From NCBI RefSeq assembly GCF_900107535.1, contig NZ_FNRA01000003.1, forward strand, positions 1 to 64,000: 64,000 nt of DNA, written 5' to 3'. Made by a program: the position numbers and the translations under genes. Shown here piece by piece: positions 35,291 to 44,736 of the stretch. This DNA comes from Pedobacter hartonius. GTDB taxonomy: Bacteria; Bacteroidota; Bacteroidia; Sphingobacteriales; Sphingobacteriaceae. The first letter of the stretch is position 1; each line of letters opens with the position of its first letter. The notes below the pieces were generated by a model. The model was given only the letters and a program-made list of their open reading frames with translations, was not told the origin of the DNA and searched no databases.

Positions 35291-35328
35291 TACGAATAAT
35301 TTCACTATTAATAATGAAATTATTCGTA
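35291..35328 (-). promoter_or_regulatory. 38-bp near-perfect palindrome upstream of the Xre/RES pair
   Basis: Arms TACGAATAATTTCA (35291-35304) and TGAAATTATTCGTA (35315-35328) are perfect 14-mers. The centre is itself palindromic (TATTAATA, 35306-35313), leaving a single mismatched pair at 35305/35314. It lies 25 bases before the antitoxin ATG and covers the stop codon of the M1 peptidase gene. The best reading is an operator for antitoxin autoregulation; a termination role for the upstream gene is possible, but the arms are AT-rich. Confidence 0.6.
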
Positions 35329-37896
35329 CACTTCTTTAATCAACCGCTCTGCCCTGAAAAGGTTATCAGAGTTTTGCAGGATCTTGGCCCTCAGTTTGGA
35401 GTTATATCCGGGATGTGCAGCCAGGAACTTCCTCACCACATCTGCCGCCTGTTTTGTCTGGTAAGTGCCAAAAGTAGCCTGCAGCCAGGATTGCGGAAAA
35501 AAGATATCACCGGTAGACTGGATCTCTTCGAGCAGATCAAGGCTTTGCTGCAGATAACGGATGCTGTAAGCCTGGCGGAGGGGATGATGCAGATAGTACA
35601 AGGCTCCCAGCACATTGGATTCCCTGGCCCTGTTTGGTAAGAATTTCAGGCTGTTAAAAAAATTATCCCTTTTCCCCTGGTCACCCGATACCGCCGGCAT
35701 GATAAACTCAAAGCGTTTCTTACGGTCAGGATTTGTGATCCTGCTATCCTGGATCTTTAAAATGGCAGGGTCAGCATCATCCCGCACCGCCAGGGACAGT
35801 GCCAGACTCGTATAATCATCTTCAGCCAGGGCAACTCCGGAAGGCGGCTGCTGGCTTTTCCAGACCTGGTACAGCCTGTCCCGCGCCCCGGCACTCATAA
35901 ATATATCCTGGTAGGCTTTAAATAATTGTTTCCTGTTATTGGAAGCTTTTTGCTGCTGCAATGCCGCCCAGATCTGGTTCTCTAATCCGGCCGATAACCG
36001 TTTTCTTTGGGCCGGCGTACTGAACTGCCAGTAAATTGTACTGATATAATTCGTTAACAGTTTGATATTCAACTCCTCCTGCTCCCTCTCCAGTCCCCTG
36101 CCAAACAGCGCCAGCAATTCATCAGGACGGATCACCCTTCCGCTCAGCATCTGCTCATACAGGGAGATACAGGCAGTTGCCCTGTGCAAAGGTTTTTCCA
36201 GGCTGAAAAGCTGCTGCAACAGCAGGGGGTCTACAGGCCATTGTCCGTAGCCGTCACCCGCAGAATTAAAGAGGATGAACATCGGCCTTGCCAGTCCTTC
36301 AGCTCCCTTCACCACCAATTTTTCACCGGTAAAGCTCGCATGAAGAACTTTAACCGATCCGGGATAAAACAAGCTGAGTTCAAATGTTTGCGGCCAGATG
36401 CGCTTCTGGCCATATTCCGGGCGCTGGATGATCTGCAAACGGGTAATCTTTTCATCCTCATAGGTTACTGTATAGCTGATCACCGGGCGGCCGCTCTCAT
36501 TCACCCAAACCTTATTCCATTGCTCCAGGTCTGCCGGTGTATAGCGGTCCAGGATCTGAATCAGGTCCGGCCAGGAGGCATTCCCGTTTGCAAATTTATG
36601 CAGGTACTCCCTTACGCCCTGCTGAAACGGAGCCTTCCCCATCAGGCTTTCCAGCTGCTGCATCATAACAGGAGCCTTATGATAGATGATATTGCCATAA
36701 AGGGAACCTGCATCTTTCAGGTTATCCAGTGGCTGCCGGATGGGGTTTGCCCCTTCAGTACGGTCTACCGCATAGGCGGCGGGAAGATGATCGATCAGAA
36801 ATTTAAGTGCATAAGCATCCTTGCCAGCCGTTTCTTCAGCACTTTTATCGGCCATGAAATTTGCAAACACTTCCTTCATCCACACATCGGAGAACCAGTC
36901 CATCGTTACCATGTCGCCAAACCACATATGTGCAGTTTCATGAGCGATGAGGTTATTCCTTGAATTCAGCTGGTCTTTAGTGGCCCCGGTATCCAGGAAT
37001 AAGGAAGATGCTTTATATTGAATTGCCCCCGGATGCTCCATTCCACCAAACTGGAAATCAGGGATCGCCACAAATCCGAACTTCTGAAAAGGATAAGGAA
37101 TCCCTGTCCAGCTCTCATAGTATTTCAATGCAGAAGAGTGGAGCGCAAAAATAGCAGGCAAACTCGGTGTGATCTTTGTTTTGTCGGTTTCACGGTAAAG
37201 AAAATCAGTGGTTTTACCTCCTGCAATGCCTTTATACAGGCGAAAGTTACCTGCAGCAAAAGCAAAATGATAGGTACTTAAAAGGTTCGAGGGTTTGAAA
37301 TGATACGTTTTATACTGCTGTCCGATCACAGAATCTTTTAATTCTCCGTTTGCAATCGCTTCCCAGTCTTGCGGCACATGTAATGTCAGCGTATATATGG
37401 CCTTCAGGTCAGGCTGATCAAAACAGGGAAAAACCGTTCTGGCCCGATCCGGAACAAACAACGTATACAGGTAATCTAAATTTCTGTTCAGTGCCCCATC
37501 CCCCGCTGTAAATTCAATCTGCACCACGTTCAGGCCCATTTTAAGAAAACCCGGACCGAGCAGCAAATGCTCTTTCTGATAGTTAACATCCACATGCTGC
37601 CCGTTGATGATCATCATGCTGATCTTTGCAGGGTCTTCCTTAAAATCAAGCTGTACAGGAAGCCGTACTGAATTCAGGCTAAAGGTTAAGGTTTCATGGG
37701 CAGAGATGGCTTTTGTCTGCCCTGCCGGGATATCCAGCTCAAGCGCATAGCCAATATTGCTGAGAACAGCCTTACGGTAGAGCGCCAGCGAACGGTCCAC
37801 CCCAGTTTCCAGTACAGGATCATTTACCGCCCTGCGCGATGAACACGCGATCAGGATAAACAACAGCAGAAAGAGAAACCGGAGATCACGAACCAT
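35320..37896 (-). CDS. M1-family zinc aminopeptidase, lipoprotein
   Basis: This 858-residue protein has a lipoprotein signal (FLFLLLFILIAC, Cys18) followed by the M1 N-terminal domain. The exopeptidase motif appears as GGMEHPG in place of GAMEN. The zinc site is HETAH with the third ligand Glu in WMKEVFANF. A helical C-terminal domain is present. It would trim peptides in the periplasm or on the outer membrane. Its stop codon lies within the palindrome in front of the toxin-antitoxin pair. The CobW-type gene is 18 bases upstream, so metal supply and a zinc enzyme may be linked. Confidence 0.94.
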   Translation of the reverse strand: MVRDLRFLFLLLFILIACSSRRAVNDPVLETGVDRSLALYRKAVLSNIGYALELDIPAGQTKAISAHETLTFSLNSVRLPVQLDFKEDPAKISMMIINGQHVDVNYQKEHLLLGPGFLKMGLNVVQIEFTAGDGALNRNLDYLYTLFVPDRARTVFPCFDQPDLKAIYTLTLHVPQDWEAIANGELKDSVIGQQYKTYHFKPSNLLSTYHFAFAAGNFRLYKGIAGGKTTDFLYRETDKTKITPSLPAIFALHSSALKYYESWTGIPYPFQKFGFVAIPDFQFGGMEHPGAIQYKASSLFLDTGATKDQLNSRNNLIAHETAHMWFGDMVTMDWFSDVWMKEVFANFMADKSAEETAGKDAYALKFLIDHLPAAYAVDRTEGANPIRQPLDNLKDAGSLYGNIIYHKAPVMMQQLESLMGKAPFQQGVREYLHKFANGNASWPDLIQILDRYTPADLEQWNKVWVNESGRPVISYTVTYEDEKITRLQIIQRPEYGQKRIWPQTFELSLFYPGSVKVLHASFTGEKLVVKGAEGLARPMFILFNSAGDGYGQWPVDPLLLQQLFSLEKPLHRATACISLYEQMLSGRVIRPDELLALFGRGLEREQEELNIKLLTNYISTIYWQFSTPAQRKRLSAGLENQIWAALQQQKASNNRKQLFKAYQDIFMSAGARDRLYQVWKSQQPPSGVALAEDDYTSLALSLAVRDDADPAILKIQDSRITNPDRKKRFEFIMPAVSGDQGKRDNFFNSLKFLPNRARESNVLGALYYLHHPLRQAYSIRYLQQSLDLLEEIQSTGDIFFPQSWLQATFGTYQTKQAADVVRKFLAAHPGYNSKLRAKILQNSDNLFRAERLIKEVYE

Positions 37897-37914
37897 GGAG
37901 CCAATTTAACTCAT

Positions 37915-38949
37915 TTATTCTATATCCGATGGTGAATAAAGGCATGTCCGAAACATTTTATCGAAACCATACAATTTGAGCTCTTTACCAATCACCACGA
38001 TCTTTGTTTCCCTGATCTCATCCGGCAGCCAGTTTTCCCCAAGTGCGATGGCGAGCGACTTCCCTACGGTTTGCAGCACAATCCTGCTTTCGAAGAGGTG
38101 ACTATAAATGATGCCCTTCACGCGGTAAACATTGGCAGATTGCGCAATCAGGAAAACCATCATCCTGTGTTCGAGATCCTGGATATTCATACTCTCCTTA
38201 TACTTCAGAAGAACAGTTTCAATATCACTGTGCTCATGCCGGTTATGCGATGTTCCAAAGGCCACCAGCGGTTGTTTTTCCGGTGCTGCACTGCTTAAAC
38301 TGAATATGCCTTTCGGTGTAACCACAGGCTTCGGATTGCTGTAAAAATTAGCGAAACGCTCTCTCGCAAAAAGTTTTGTCACCTGGAAATTCTGCCCTTC
38401 AGCAACCAGTGTTTCTGCGAAAGGATTGATTGCCTTTAAAACTGCCTGTAGCTCCTGTACATAACCCGGGCCTACCTTCTCCACTTTATTCAGCAGGATA
38501 AGATCGCTGAAGGCAATCTGTTTGATGGCCTCCGGATGTTCTTTTAACTGGTCTTCAATGAGTTCCGCATCTACGATACAAATTACCCTTTTCAGGTCGA
38601 AACCCCGTTTCACATTGTCGTTCGTCAGGAAAGGATGTGCAATATTCGCCGGGTCGGCAATACCTGTAGCCTCAATGATCAGGTGGTCCCAGGCATCCCT
38701 TTTATCCCAGAGGTTATTCAGGAGTTCATAGATATTGTCATTCAGCGTACAGCACAGGCATCCGTTATTCAGTTCAATAACATCATCCTCCCCTTTCAGG
38801 ATCAGGCCCGCATCAATGCTCTCTTCGCCAATCTCATTCTCTATGATCGCAAATTTAGTCTCTTTCTTTTTCGCAATAACCGCGTTCAGCACAGTCGTTT
38901 TGCCAGCGCCCAAAAACCCGGTCAGGATCGTTACTTCTTTAGCTTTCAT
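37915..38949 (-). CDS. CobW/COG0523-family GTPase, putative metallochaperone
   Basis: This 344-residue G3E GTPase has the P-loop GFLGAGKT (residues 11-18), the metal-binding CxCC motif as CLCC (residues 64-67), and NKVEKV as the guanine-recognition motif. The C-terminal CobW domain is present (residues about 240-335). Family members deliver zinc or other metals under scarcity. It precedes the zinc peptidase gene by 18 bases. A perfect palindrome GCAAATTTGC lies at 38971-38980, 22 bases before the start. Confidence 0.92.
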   Translation of the reverse strand: MKAKEVTILTGFLGAGKTTVLNAVIAKKKETKFAIIENEIGEESIDAGLILKGEDDVIELNNGCLCCTLNDNIYELLNNLWDKRDAWDHLIIEATGIADPANIAHPFLTNDNVKRGFDLKRVICIVDAELIEDQLKEHPEAIKQIAFSDLILLNKVEKVGPGYVQELQAVLKAINPFAETLVAEGQNFQVTKLFARERFANFYSNPKPVVTPKGIFSLSSAAPEKQPLVAFGTSHNRHEHSDIETVLLKYKESMNIQDLEHRMMVFLIAQSANVYRVKGIIYSHLFESRIVLQTVGKSLAIALGENWLPDEIRETKIVVIGKELKLYGFDKMFRTCLYSPSDIE

Positions 38950-39181
38950 TTTATTTGTTTTTTTCGCAAAGCAAATTTGCCAGGTAAATTTAATCTTTAT
39001 CTCCCGCTATCAATATGATTACCCGTCATCATCCGATAAAACGATATGCCTGTATGGCGATCTGTAATTTTCATGTTGCGTAACTAGCAAAATCATTTCG
39101 TTTTTTCTTCATGTTAGGCAAATCGTGTAGATTGCCCCACAAAGATACATAAACGCAATTATGTTGCATAGTTAAATACAT

Positions 39182-40378
39182 ATGACAAATTCATTCATTA
39201 AGCCGTTGTTCCTGGCTTCCGGACTACTCTTTTACACTGCCCTGGGCTTCGCGCAGGACAACCTGGTCAACTCCTTGAAAAACAATCAGTCTGCAAACAG
39301 CACTGCAGGCTTTAAATTCACAGAGGTCATCAATCTTGAAAACACTCCTGTTCAGAACCAGGGTTCTTCGGGAACCTGCTGGAGTTATTCTACCAATTCA
39401 TTCCTGGAATCTGAAATGATCAGGATGGGAAAACAACCGGTTGCCCTGTCCCAGATCTTCTCGGCACGCAATGCCTATGTAGAAAAAGGAATCAGTTATG
39501 TGCGCATGCACGGAGCCGTAACACTTGGTGATGGCGGTGCTTTGCACGATGTGATCAACATGTACCGGAAATACGGAGCTGTACCACAGCTCAACTACAC
39601 TGGCTTAAACTACGGCACCAAAAACAATAAGTTCGCAGAGATGGCCGCAATCACAACGGGGATGCTTGAGGCAGTGGTTAAAAATCCAAATGGTACCCTA
39701 ACCCCTAACTGGGAAAAAGCCTATGCCGGTATGATCGACTCTTACCTGGGTACGGTACCTGAAAAATTTGATTACAAGGGAAAAAGTTATACTCCGCAAA
39801 GTTTCGCCAAACAAGTTGTAGGCATTAATCCTGATGATTATGCAGAACTTTCTTCCTTCAACGATCACCCCTTCTACTCAAAATTCACTTTGATGGTGCC
39901 TGACAACTGGTCTTTCGACCAGGTATCTAACGTTCCTGTAAATGAGCTTACTGAGATTATCGACAATGCGCTCAAAAAAGGTTATTCTGTATCCTGGGCA
40001 ACTGATGTAAGCGAAAAATATTTCTCCTACAAAAATGGGGTGGCCTATGTACCTACCAAACCCGTGGAAGAAATGAACGCTGAAGAAACAGCAGCCCTCT
40101 TCGCTGAACCAAAACCTGAAATGGAAATTACCCAGGAAAACCGTCAGGCGGCCTTCGATAATTACCAGACTACCGACGACCACGGCATGCACATCGTAGG
40201 ACTTGCCAAAGATCAGAATGGCAGGGAATACTATATTGTAAAGAACTCCTGGGGCGTAACCAACGATTACAAGGGTTATCTCTATGTGACCAAAAACTAT
40301 GTGAAATATAAAACTACCGCCATCCTGTTACATAAAGGCGGTATCCCATCAGCGATCAGCAGGAAATTAGGATTATAA
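39182..40378 (+). CDS. Exported C1-family cysteine peptidase, bleomycin hydrolase/PepC-like
   Basis: This 398-residue protein has a signal peptide (PLFLASGLLFYTALGFAQ). The catalytic triad context is complete: oxyanion Gln and nucleophile in QNQGSSGTCWSY (Cys66), His in DDHGMHIVGLA, and Asn in VKNSWG. It matches bleomycin hydrolase/aminopeptidase C but is exported. Expression may be linked to the divergent CobW gene; the 230-bp intergenic region contains two copies of an ATGTTGCrTA motif (39073 and 39161). An intrinsic terminator follows. Confidence 0.93.
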   Translation: MTNSFIKPLFLASGLLFYTALGFAQDNLVNSLKNNQSANSTAGFKFTEVINLENTPVQNQGSSGTCWSYSTNSFLESEMIRMGKQPVALSQIFSARNAYVEKGISYVRMHGAVTLGDGGALHDVINMYRKYGAVPQLNYTGLNYGTKNNKFAEMAAITTGMLEAVVKNPNGTLTPNWEKAYAGMIDSYLGTVPEKFDYKGKSYTPQSFAKQVVGINPDDYAELSSFNDHPFYSKFTLMVPDNWSFDQVSNVPVNELTEIIDNALKKGYSVSWATDVSEKYFSYKNGVAYVPTKPVEEMNAEETAALFAEPKPEMEITQENRQAAFDNYQTTDDHGMHIVGLAKDQNGREYYIVKNSWGVTNDYKGYLYVTKNYVKYKTTAILLHKGGIPSAISRKLGL

Positions 40379-40408
40379 TCCTCTTGCGGTGCAGTTTCAT
40401 CTCTTCAA

Positions 40409-40440
40409 CCTGCAGGCTTTATCGCCTGCGGGTTATTTTA
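40409..40440 (+). terminator. Intrinsic terminator of the C1 peptidase gene
   Basis: Arms CCTGCAGGC (40409-40417) and GCCTGCGGG (40424-40432) form a stem with one G-U type pair, followed by TTATTTTAT. The tail overlaps the stop codon of the convergent thioesterase gene. Confidence 0.65.
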
Positions 40441-40819
40441 TGATCGGAGTTGGCCTCTTGTGCTCGTCGATCGCAACAAAGGAAAATTCACCTGTAACTG
40501 CCTGCTCGCGATGTTCAGAGTACATCTGCTCTACAAAGATATTCACCCTCACCTTCATACTGGTGTTGCCTACATGGCTCACCGCCGCCACAAGCTCTAC
40601 AATCGTTCCTGCCGGGATGGGATGGGTAAAATCAATCCTGTCACTGCTCACCGTCACCATAATCTGCCGGCTGAACCTCGTCGCGCACATAAAAGCTACT
40701 TCATCCATCAGCATCATCGCTGTTCCGCCAAATAAAGTGTCATAATGGTTTGTTGTGTTTGGAAATACGGCTTTAAATATGCGTGTCTCCGAGGCTTTGA
40801 TCTTTTCTTCTAATGTCAT
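40433..40819 (-). CDS. Acyl-CoA thioesterase, YciA-like hotdog protein
   Basis: This 128-residue single hotdog domain shows the patterns NHYDTLFGGTAMMLMDEVAF and the conserved Asp in SSDRIDFTHPI, typical of acyl-CoA thioesterases of the YciA/BFIT-like class. It hydrolyses acyl-CoA to free acid and CoA in the cytosol; chain preference is unknown. It is followed at its 3' end by the terminator of the convergent gene. It is separated from metE upstream by a hairpin at 40840-40865. Confidence 0.92.
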   Translation of the reverse strand: MTLEEKIKASETRIFKAVFPNTTNHYDTLFGGTAMMLMDEVAFMCATRFSRQIMVTVSSDRIDFTHPIPAGTIVELVAAVSHVGNTSMKVRVNIFVEQMYSEHREQAVTGEFSFVAIDEHKRPTPIIK

Positions 40820-40839
40820 TGTATAAAATATGAATCAAA

Positions 40840-40865
40840 CAGGCGGTTCATTTTGGAACCGCCTG
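40840..40865 (-). terminator. Probable terminator of metE
   Basis: Perfect 10-bp arms CAGGCGGTTC (40840-40849) and GAACCGCCTG (40856-40865) with a six-base loop lie nine bases after the metE stop. On the minus strand a T-rich tail (TTTGATTCATATTTTAT) follows. Confidence 0.7.
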
Positions 40866-40873
40866 TGTCAATA

Positions 40874-43198
40874 TTACAAACTTACAGCTTCCTGAACGGA
40901 TAAACGCAATTCTTTTGCGGCTTCAACCATTTCCAGCAGTGCTTTTTTTGTTTCGTCCCAGTGGCGTGTTTTCAAACCACAATCGGGATTCACCCAAAGC
41001 TGTGCTGTGGGAATCACAGCCCGGGCTTTGTGCAGCAGCGCTATCATCTCCTCCTTTGCCGGGACCCTTGGAGAATGAATATCATACACCCCCGGCCCAA
41101 TCTCATTTGGATAATTGAAATCAGCAAACGCATCCAGCAGTTCCATCTGGGAACGCGAGCACTCAATCGTGATCACATCCGCATCCATATCAGCGATGTG
41201 TTTGATGATATCATTAAATTCAGCATAACACATGTGCGTATGGATCTGGGTTTCATCGGCTACTCCGCTTGCGGAAATCCTGAAAGCCTGAACAGCCCAT
41301 TCCAGGTATTGTGGCCAGCCCGACTTACGCAGGGGCAATCCCTCACGAATAGCGGGCTCATCGATCTGAATGATCCTGATCCCAGCCTTCTCCAGGTCTG
41401 ACACTTCATCCCGGATCGCCAGCGCGATCTGTTTACAGGTAAGGGCACCTGGCTGATCGTTTCTGACGAACGACCACTGCAGGATCGTTACCGGGCCGGT
41501 TAACATCCCTTTCACCCATTTATGGGTGAGCGACTGTGCGTAAGAAGACCACCTTACCGTCATCGCTGCCGGCCGGGACACATCCCCGAAGATTATTGGC
41601 GGTTTCACACAGCGGCTGCCGTAACTCTGCACCCAGCCGTTCGTTGTGAACACAAATCCCGCCAGCTGTTCGCCAAAGTATTCTACCATGTCATTGCGCT
41701 CAAACTCACCGTGAACCAGCACGTCAATACCCGTTTCTTCCTGGAAACGAATGGTTTCTTCGGTTTCTTTCTCAATCAGCGCATCATATTCAGCAAGGGA
41801 TAACAGCCCTTTTTTATACTTTGTCCGCCAGCTGCGTACTGCTGCCGTCTGCGGAAAAGATCCGATAGTTGTAGTAGGGAAAAGAGGGAGGTTCAGCACC
41901 TCCTGCTGCGCCACTTTCCGTACAGGATACACACTGGCGCGGTGTTCATCTTTGCGCCTTACACCCGCTACACGCTGTTTAACCAGTTCGTCATGAATCA
42001 GCGGGGACACTTTCCTGCTTTCAGCAGCGGACCTGTTTTCTGCTGCTTTTGCCAAAGCAGCGGCCGATGGCTCCGTGCCTGCCAGCTCCCTTAAATGAAC
42101 CACTTCATCAACCTTCTGTTTCGCAAAGGCCATCCATTGTTTGATTTCCGGGCTAAGTACCTCCCCGTTGCTTTCCAGATCCAGGTCACACGGAGAGTGG
42201 ATCAGTGAGCAGGAAGGAGAGATAAACACACGTTTGTCCCCCAGCCGCGCCACAGCAGTTTTAACCTGTGCCAGGGAATGGTCAAAATCATTCTTCCAGA
42301 TATTTCTGCCATCCACTATACCCAGTGATAAGCTCAAATGATCAGGAATGGCTTCCAGTACATCTTCCAGCTGTTCAGGCGCACGCAGCAGGTCAATATG
42401 TAATGCAGCAACGGGCAATGAAGCTGCCAGTTCCAGGTTATCTTTCAATCCTTCAAAGTAGGTGGTCAGCAATATTTTAAGCCTGGGGAAACGCTTTTTG
42501 ATCTCGCCGTATACATAGATATAGGCCTCCCGCTCCTGCGGTTCCAGATCGAGGACCAGGAAAGGTTCATCAAACTGTACCCATTCCACATGCTGTTCCG
42601 TCAGCGCGGTCAGTATTTCCAGATATACAGGCAGCAAGTTTCTGATCAGCGAGATCCGGTGAAAACCTTCCTCTTTCTCCTTACCCAGAAGAAGGTATGA
42701 AACAGGGCCTATGACCACAGGTTTGGTTTTAATTCCCATCCGCTTCGCCTCATTATATTCATCAATCACCTTCGTAGAAAAAAGCTTAAAGGTCTGGTCC
42801 CTCTGGAATTCGGGAACGATGTAATGGTAATTGGTATCAAACCATTTTGTCATTTCCATGGCAGTGATGTCAAGGTCATCCTTCTGGTAACCTCTTGCCA
42901 TTGCAAAATAAAGATCGAGTTCCGTATTTGCATTGTTTAAGATCACGGCATGATAGCGCTTCGGGATAGCGCCAACGGTGAGGGACAGATCCAGCACCTG
43001 ATCATAAAAAGAAAAATCATTGGAAGGGATCAGGTCCACTCCTGCTTTTTTTTGCAATGCCCAGTTGTTTGCACGGATGGCCGCACCTGCCTGCACAAGG
43101 CTTTCAATGGGGGCTTTGCCAGACCAATACTGCTCGCAGGCCTTTTTAAGTTCTCTGTTGCTACCGATTCGCGGGTAGCCTAGATTGTTTGTCAGCAT
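40874..43198 (-). CDS. metE: Cobalamin-independent methionine synthase
   Basis: This 774-residue two-domain enzyme transfers the methyl group of 5-methyltetrahydropteroyltri-glutamate to homocysteine without B12. The N-terminal domain begins TNNLGYPRIGSNRELKKACE; the catalytic half begins near FPTTTIGSFPQT. Zinc-site segments are visible: HTHMCYAEFNDI (His, Cys), and DCGLKTR near the C-terminus (Cys). Length is normal. A cobalamin riboswitch precedes it, so B12 sufficiency should switch it off in favour of a B12-dependent MetH encoded elsewhere. Confidence 0.98.
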   Translation of the reverse strand: MLTNNLGYPRIGSNRELKKACEQYWSGKAPIESLVQAGAAIRANNWALQKKAGVDLIPSNDFSFYDQVLDLSLTVGAIPKRYHAVILNNANTELDLYFAMARGYQKDDLDITAMEMTKWFDTNYHYIVPEFQRDQTFKLFSTKVIDEYNEAKRMGIKTKPVVIGPVSYLLLGKEKEEGFHRISLIRNLLPVYLEILTALTEQHVEWVQFDEPFLVLDLEPQEREAYIYVYGEIKKRFPRLKILLTTYFEGLKDNLELAASLPVAALHIDLLRAPEQLEDVLEAIPDHLSLSLGIVDGRNIWKNDFDHSLAQVKTAVARLGDKRVFISPSCSLIHSPCDLDLESNGEVLSPEIKQWMAFAKQKVDEVVHLRELAGTEPSAAALAKAAENRSAAESRKVSPLIHDELVKQRVAGVRRKDEHRASVYPVRKVAQQEVLNLPLFPTTTIGSFPQTAAVRSWRTKYKKGLLSLAEYDALIEKETEETIRFQEETGIDVLVHGEFERNDMVEYFGEQLAGFVFTTNGWVQSYGSRCVKPPIIFGDVSRPAAMTVRWSSYAQSLTHKWVKGMLTGPVTILQWSFVRNDQPGALTCKQIALAIRDEVSDLEKAGIRIIQIDEPAIREGLPLRKSGWPQYLEWAVQAFRISASGVADETQIHTHMCYAEFNDIIKHIADMDADVITIECSRSQMELLDAFADFNYPNEIGPGVYDIHSPRVPAKEEMIALLHKARAVIPTAQLWVNPDCGLKTRHWDETKKALLEMVEAAKELRLSVQEAVSL

Positions 43199-43382
43199 TT
43201 TGTTGCTTTTTAAATGATAAAAAAATCAGTTAAAAGCTCTTTAAGCTATTAATCAATACCTTGCGCAAAAAACCTGGGAAAAATATGATTGCAGGAGGTT
43301 AACATAAGCATGCAATGCGTGCTTTTTACTCCGTACATCATACCTGACCAATAGCTTCTTTTCGCGAAAGCATTGTCAATTC

Positions 43383-43550
43383 GGTTGAGGCAGGTCTCCT
43401 GACTTGTAACATTTTTACCATCCTTCCCATCTTTTACGACAGTGGATATATATTGGCAAAAACTGTTTGGTTACTTACAGTTGCGCGACAGCTCGTGATT
43501 TTCACACGATTCCCTATTCATCTGCGTTAAGCAGAACCTTTTCCGGTTGA
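43383..43550 (-). promoter_or_regulatory. Cobalamin riboswitch of metE
   Basis: Read on the minus strand, the aptamer core is clear: GGGAATCGTGTGA, GAGCTGTCGCGCAACTGTAA, CCACTG, a GGGAAGG stretch, and AGTCAGGAGACCTGCC at the 3' end. These are the conserved elements of AdoCbl-type aptamers. About 185 bases separate it from the metE start, room for an expression platform whose mechanism I cannot settle by eye. It should lower MetE production when cobalamin is present. Confidence 0.95.
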
Positions 43551-43582
43551 TGAAAAAAATATTGTAAAGAACTTATTGGTTC

Positions 43583-43590
43583 CAAAGATA
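43583..43590 (-). promoter_or_regulatory. Promoter -7 element for the metE leader
   Basis: CAAAGATA on the plus strand reads TATCTTTG on the minus strand, an exact TAnnTTTG match. A -33 TTTG at the right distance is not seen. Transcription would start just upstream of the aptamer, which fits. Confidence 0.4.
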
Positions 43591-43594
43591 AACG

Positions 43595-43630
43595 AAAAAA
43601 GGATGCAGAAGTAATTAAGCATCCTTTTTT
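43595..43630 (-). terminator. Terminator of the aldo-keto reductase gene
   Basis: A perfect 12-bp stem, AAAAAAGGATGC (43595-43606) with GCATCCTTTTTT (43619-43630), gives T-tracts in both directions. It lies four bases after the reductase stop on the minus strand. Confidence 0.8.
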
Positions 43631-43633
43631 ATG

Positions 43634-44626
43634 TTAATTGGCGAGTACGCTGTCGATATGCTGTAACTCTTGTTCGGTAAATGCAAGGTTTTCCAGGCAT
43701 TTCAGCGAATCTGACAACTGTTCAGGCCGGCTTGCCCCTACCAGTACTGATGTGATCCGTTCATCACGCAGGATCCATGACAGGGCCATTTCAGCCAGTG
43801 TTTGCCCCCGTTCAACGGCAAGCGTGTTCAATGCATTTACCTGCTCCAGTATACGTGGAGTGATCTGTTCTTTCTGTAAAAAGCCGCTAGGTTTTGCGGC
43901 ACGGGAATCTTCAGGGATACCCTGAAGGTACTTATTTGTCAGCAAGCCTTGTGCAAGCGGAGAAAAAGCGATACAGCCTACCCCCTCCTTGTCCAGCACA
44001 TCCAGCAGGCCATTTTCAACCCATCTTTCTAACATAGAATATTTAGGCTGATGAATTAAACAGGGAGTGCCCATATCGCGCAGCATGCTGATCGCTGCTG
44101 CTGCCTCTGGTGCAGGATAGTTAGATATTCCAACATAAAGCGCCTTTCCCTGTCTGACGAAAAGATCGAGAGTGGCCATGGTTTCCTCTAACGGCGTTTC
44201 CGGATGGGGACGGTGATGATAGAAAATATCAACATAGTCAAGCCCCATGCGCTTCAGACTTTGGTCCATACTGGAAACTAAATGCTTTTTTGATCCCCAG
44301 TCACCATAAGGGCCGTCCCACATGGCGTAACCCGCTTTTGAAGAAATCACCATTTCATCCCGGTAGCCGGCAAAGTTATCCCTGAGTATTCTCCCAAAGT
44401 TCTCTTCCGCAGAGCCTCGGGGAGGGCCATAATTGTTTGCCAGGTCGAAATGCGTAATCCCGCTGTCGAAGGCAAGTTTGATAATATTTGTGGAATTCTG
44501 TAACTGGTCTACATTTCCGAAGTTATGCCACAATCCGAGAGACAGAGCTGATAATTTCAATCCGCTTTTCCCACAGCGGCGGTATTGCATGTTTGTATAG
44601 CGGTCGGGATTGGCAATATATTGCAT
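43634..44626 (-). CDS. Aldo/keto reductase, YghZ-like (L-glyceraldehyde 3-phosphate reductase family)
   Basis: This 330-residue NADPH-dependent reductase (AKR14-like) carries the catalytic Asp in THFDLANNYG (with Tyr), Lys in VISSKAGY, and His in IFYHHRPHPETPLEE. The start MQYIANPDRY and the motif CGKSGLKLSALSLGLWHNFG are close to YghZ, which reduces L-glyceraldehyde 3-phosphate and detoxifies methylglyoxal. It is a single gene with its own terminator. Confidence 0.93.
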   Translation of the reverse strand: MQYIANPDRYTNMQYRRCGKSGLKLSALSLGLWHNFGNVDQLQNSTNIIKLAFDSGITHFDLANNYGPPRGSAEENFGRILRDNFAGYRDEMVISSKAGYAMWDGPYGDWGSKKHLVSSMDQSLKRMGLDYVDIFYHHRPHPETPLEETMATLDLFVRQGKALYVGISNYPAPEAAAAISMLRDMGTPCLIHQPKYSMLERWVENGLLDVLDKEGVGCIAFSPLAQGLLTNKYLQGIPEDSRAAKPSGFLQKEQITPRILEQVNALNTLAVERGQTLAEMALSWILRDERITSVLVGASRPEQLSDSLKCLENLAFTEQELQHIDSVLAN

Positions 44627-44736
44627 AATTTTAAAAAATAAAAAGAGGGAATAACAAACCTGAGTATCACCAGCCTCAAAAAAGCATAGTTTTGCACTGT
44701 TTTGAAATACCCTCTTCAGGTTAGGTTGTGCTAATT

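Noticed and set aside
36184..36963. 259-residue plus-strand ORF
   Set aside because: It is antisense to the M1 peptidase, which carries intact catalytic motifs.
39073..39174. Two ATGTTGCrTA copies as Zur operators for the CobW gene
   Set aside because: They are direct, not inverted, repeats and do not match the Zur dyad I know.
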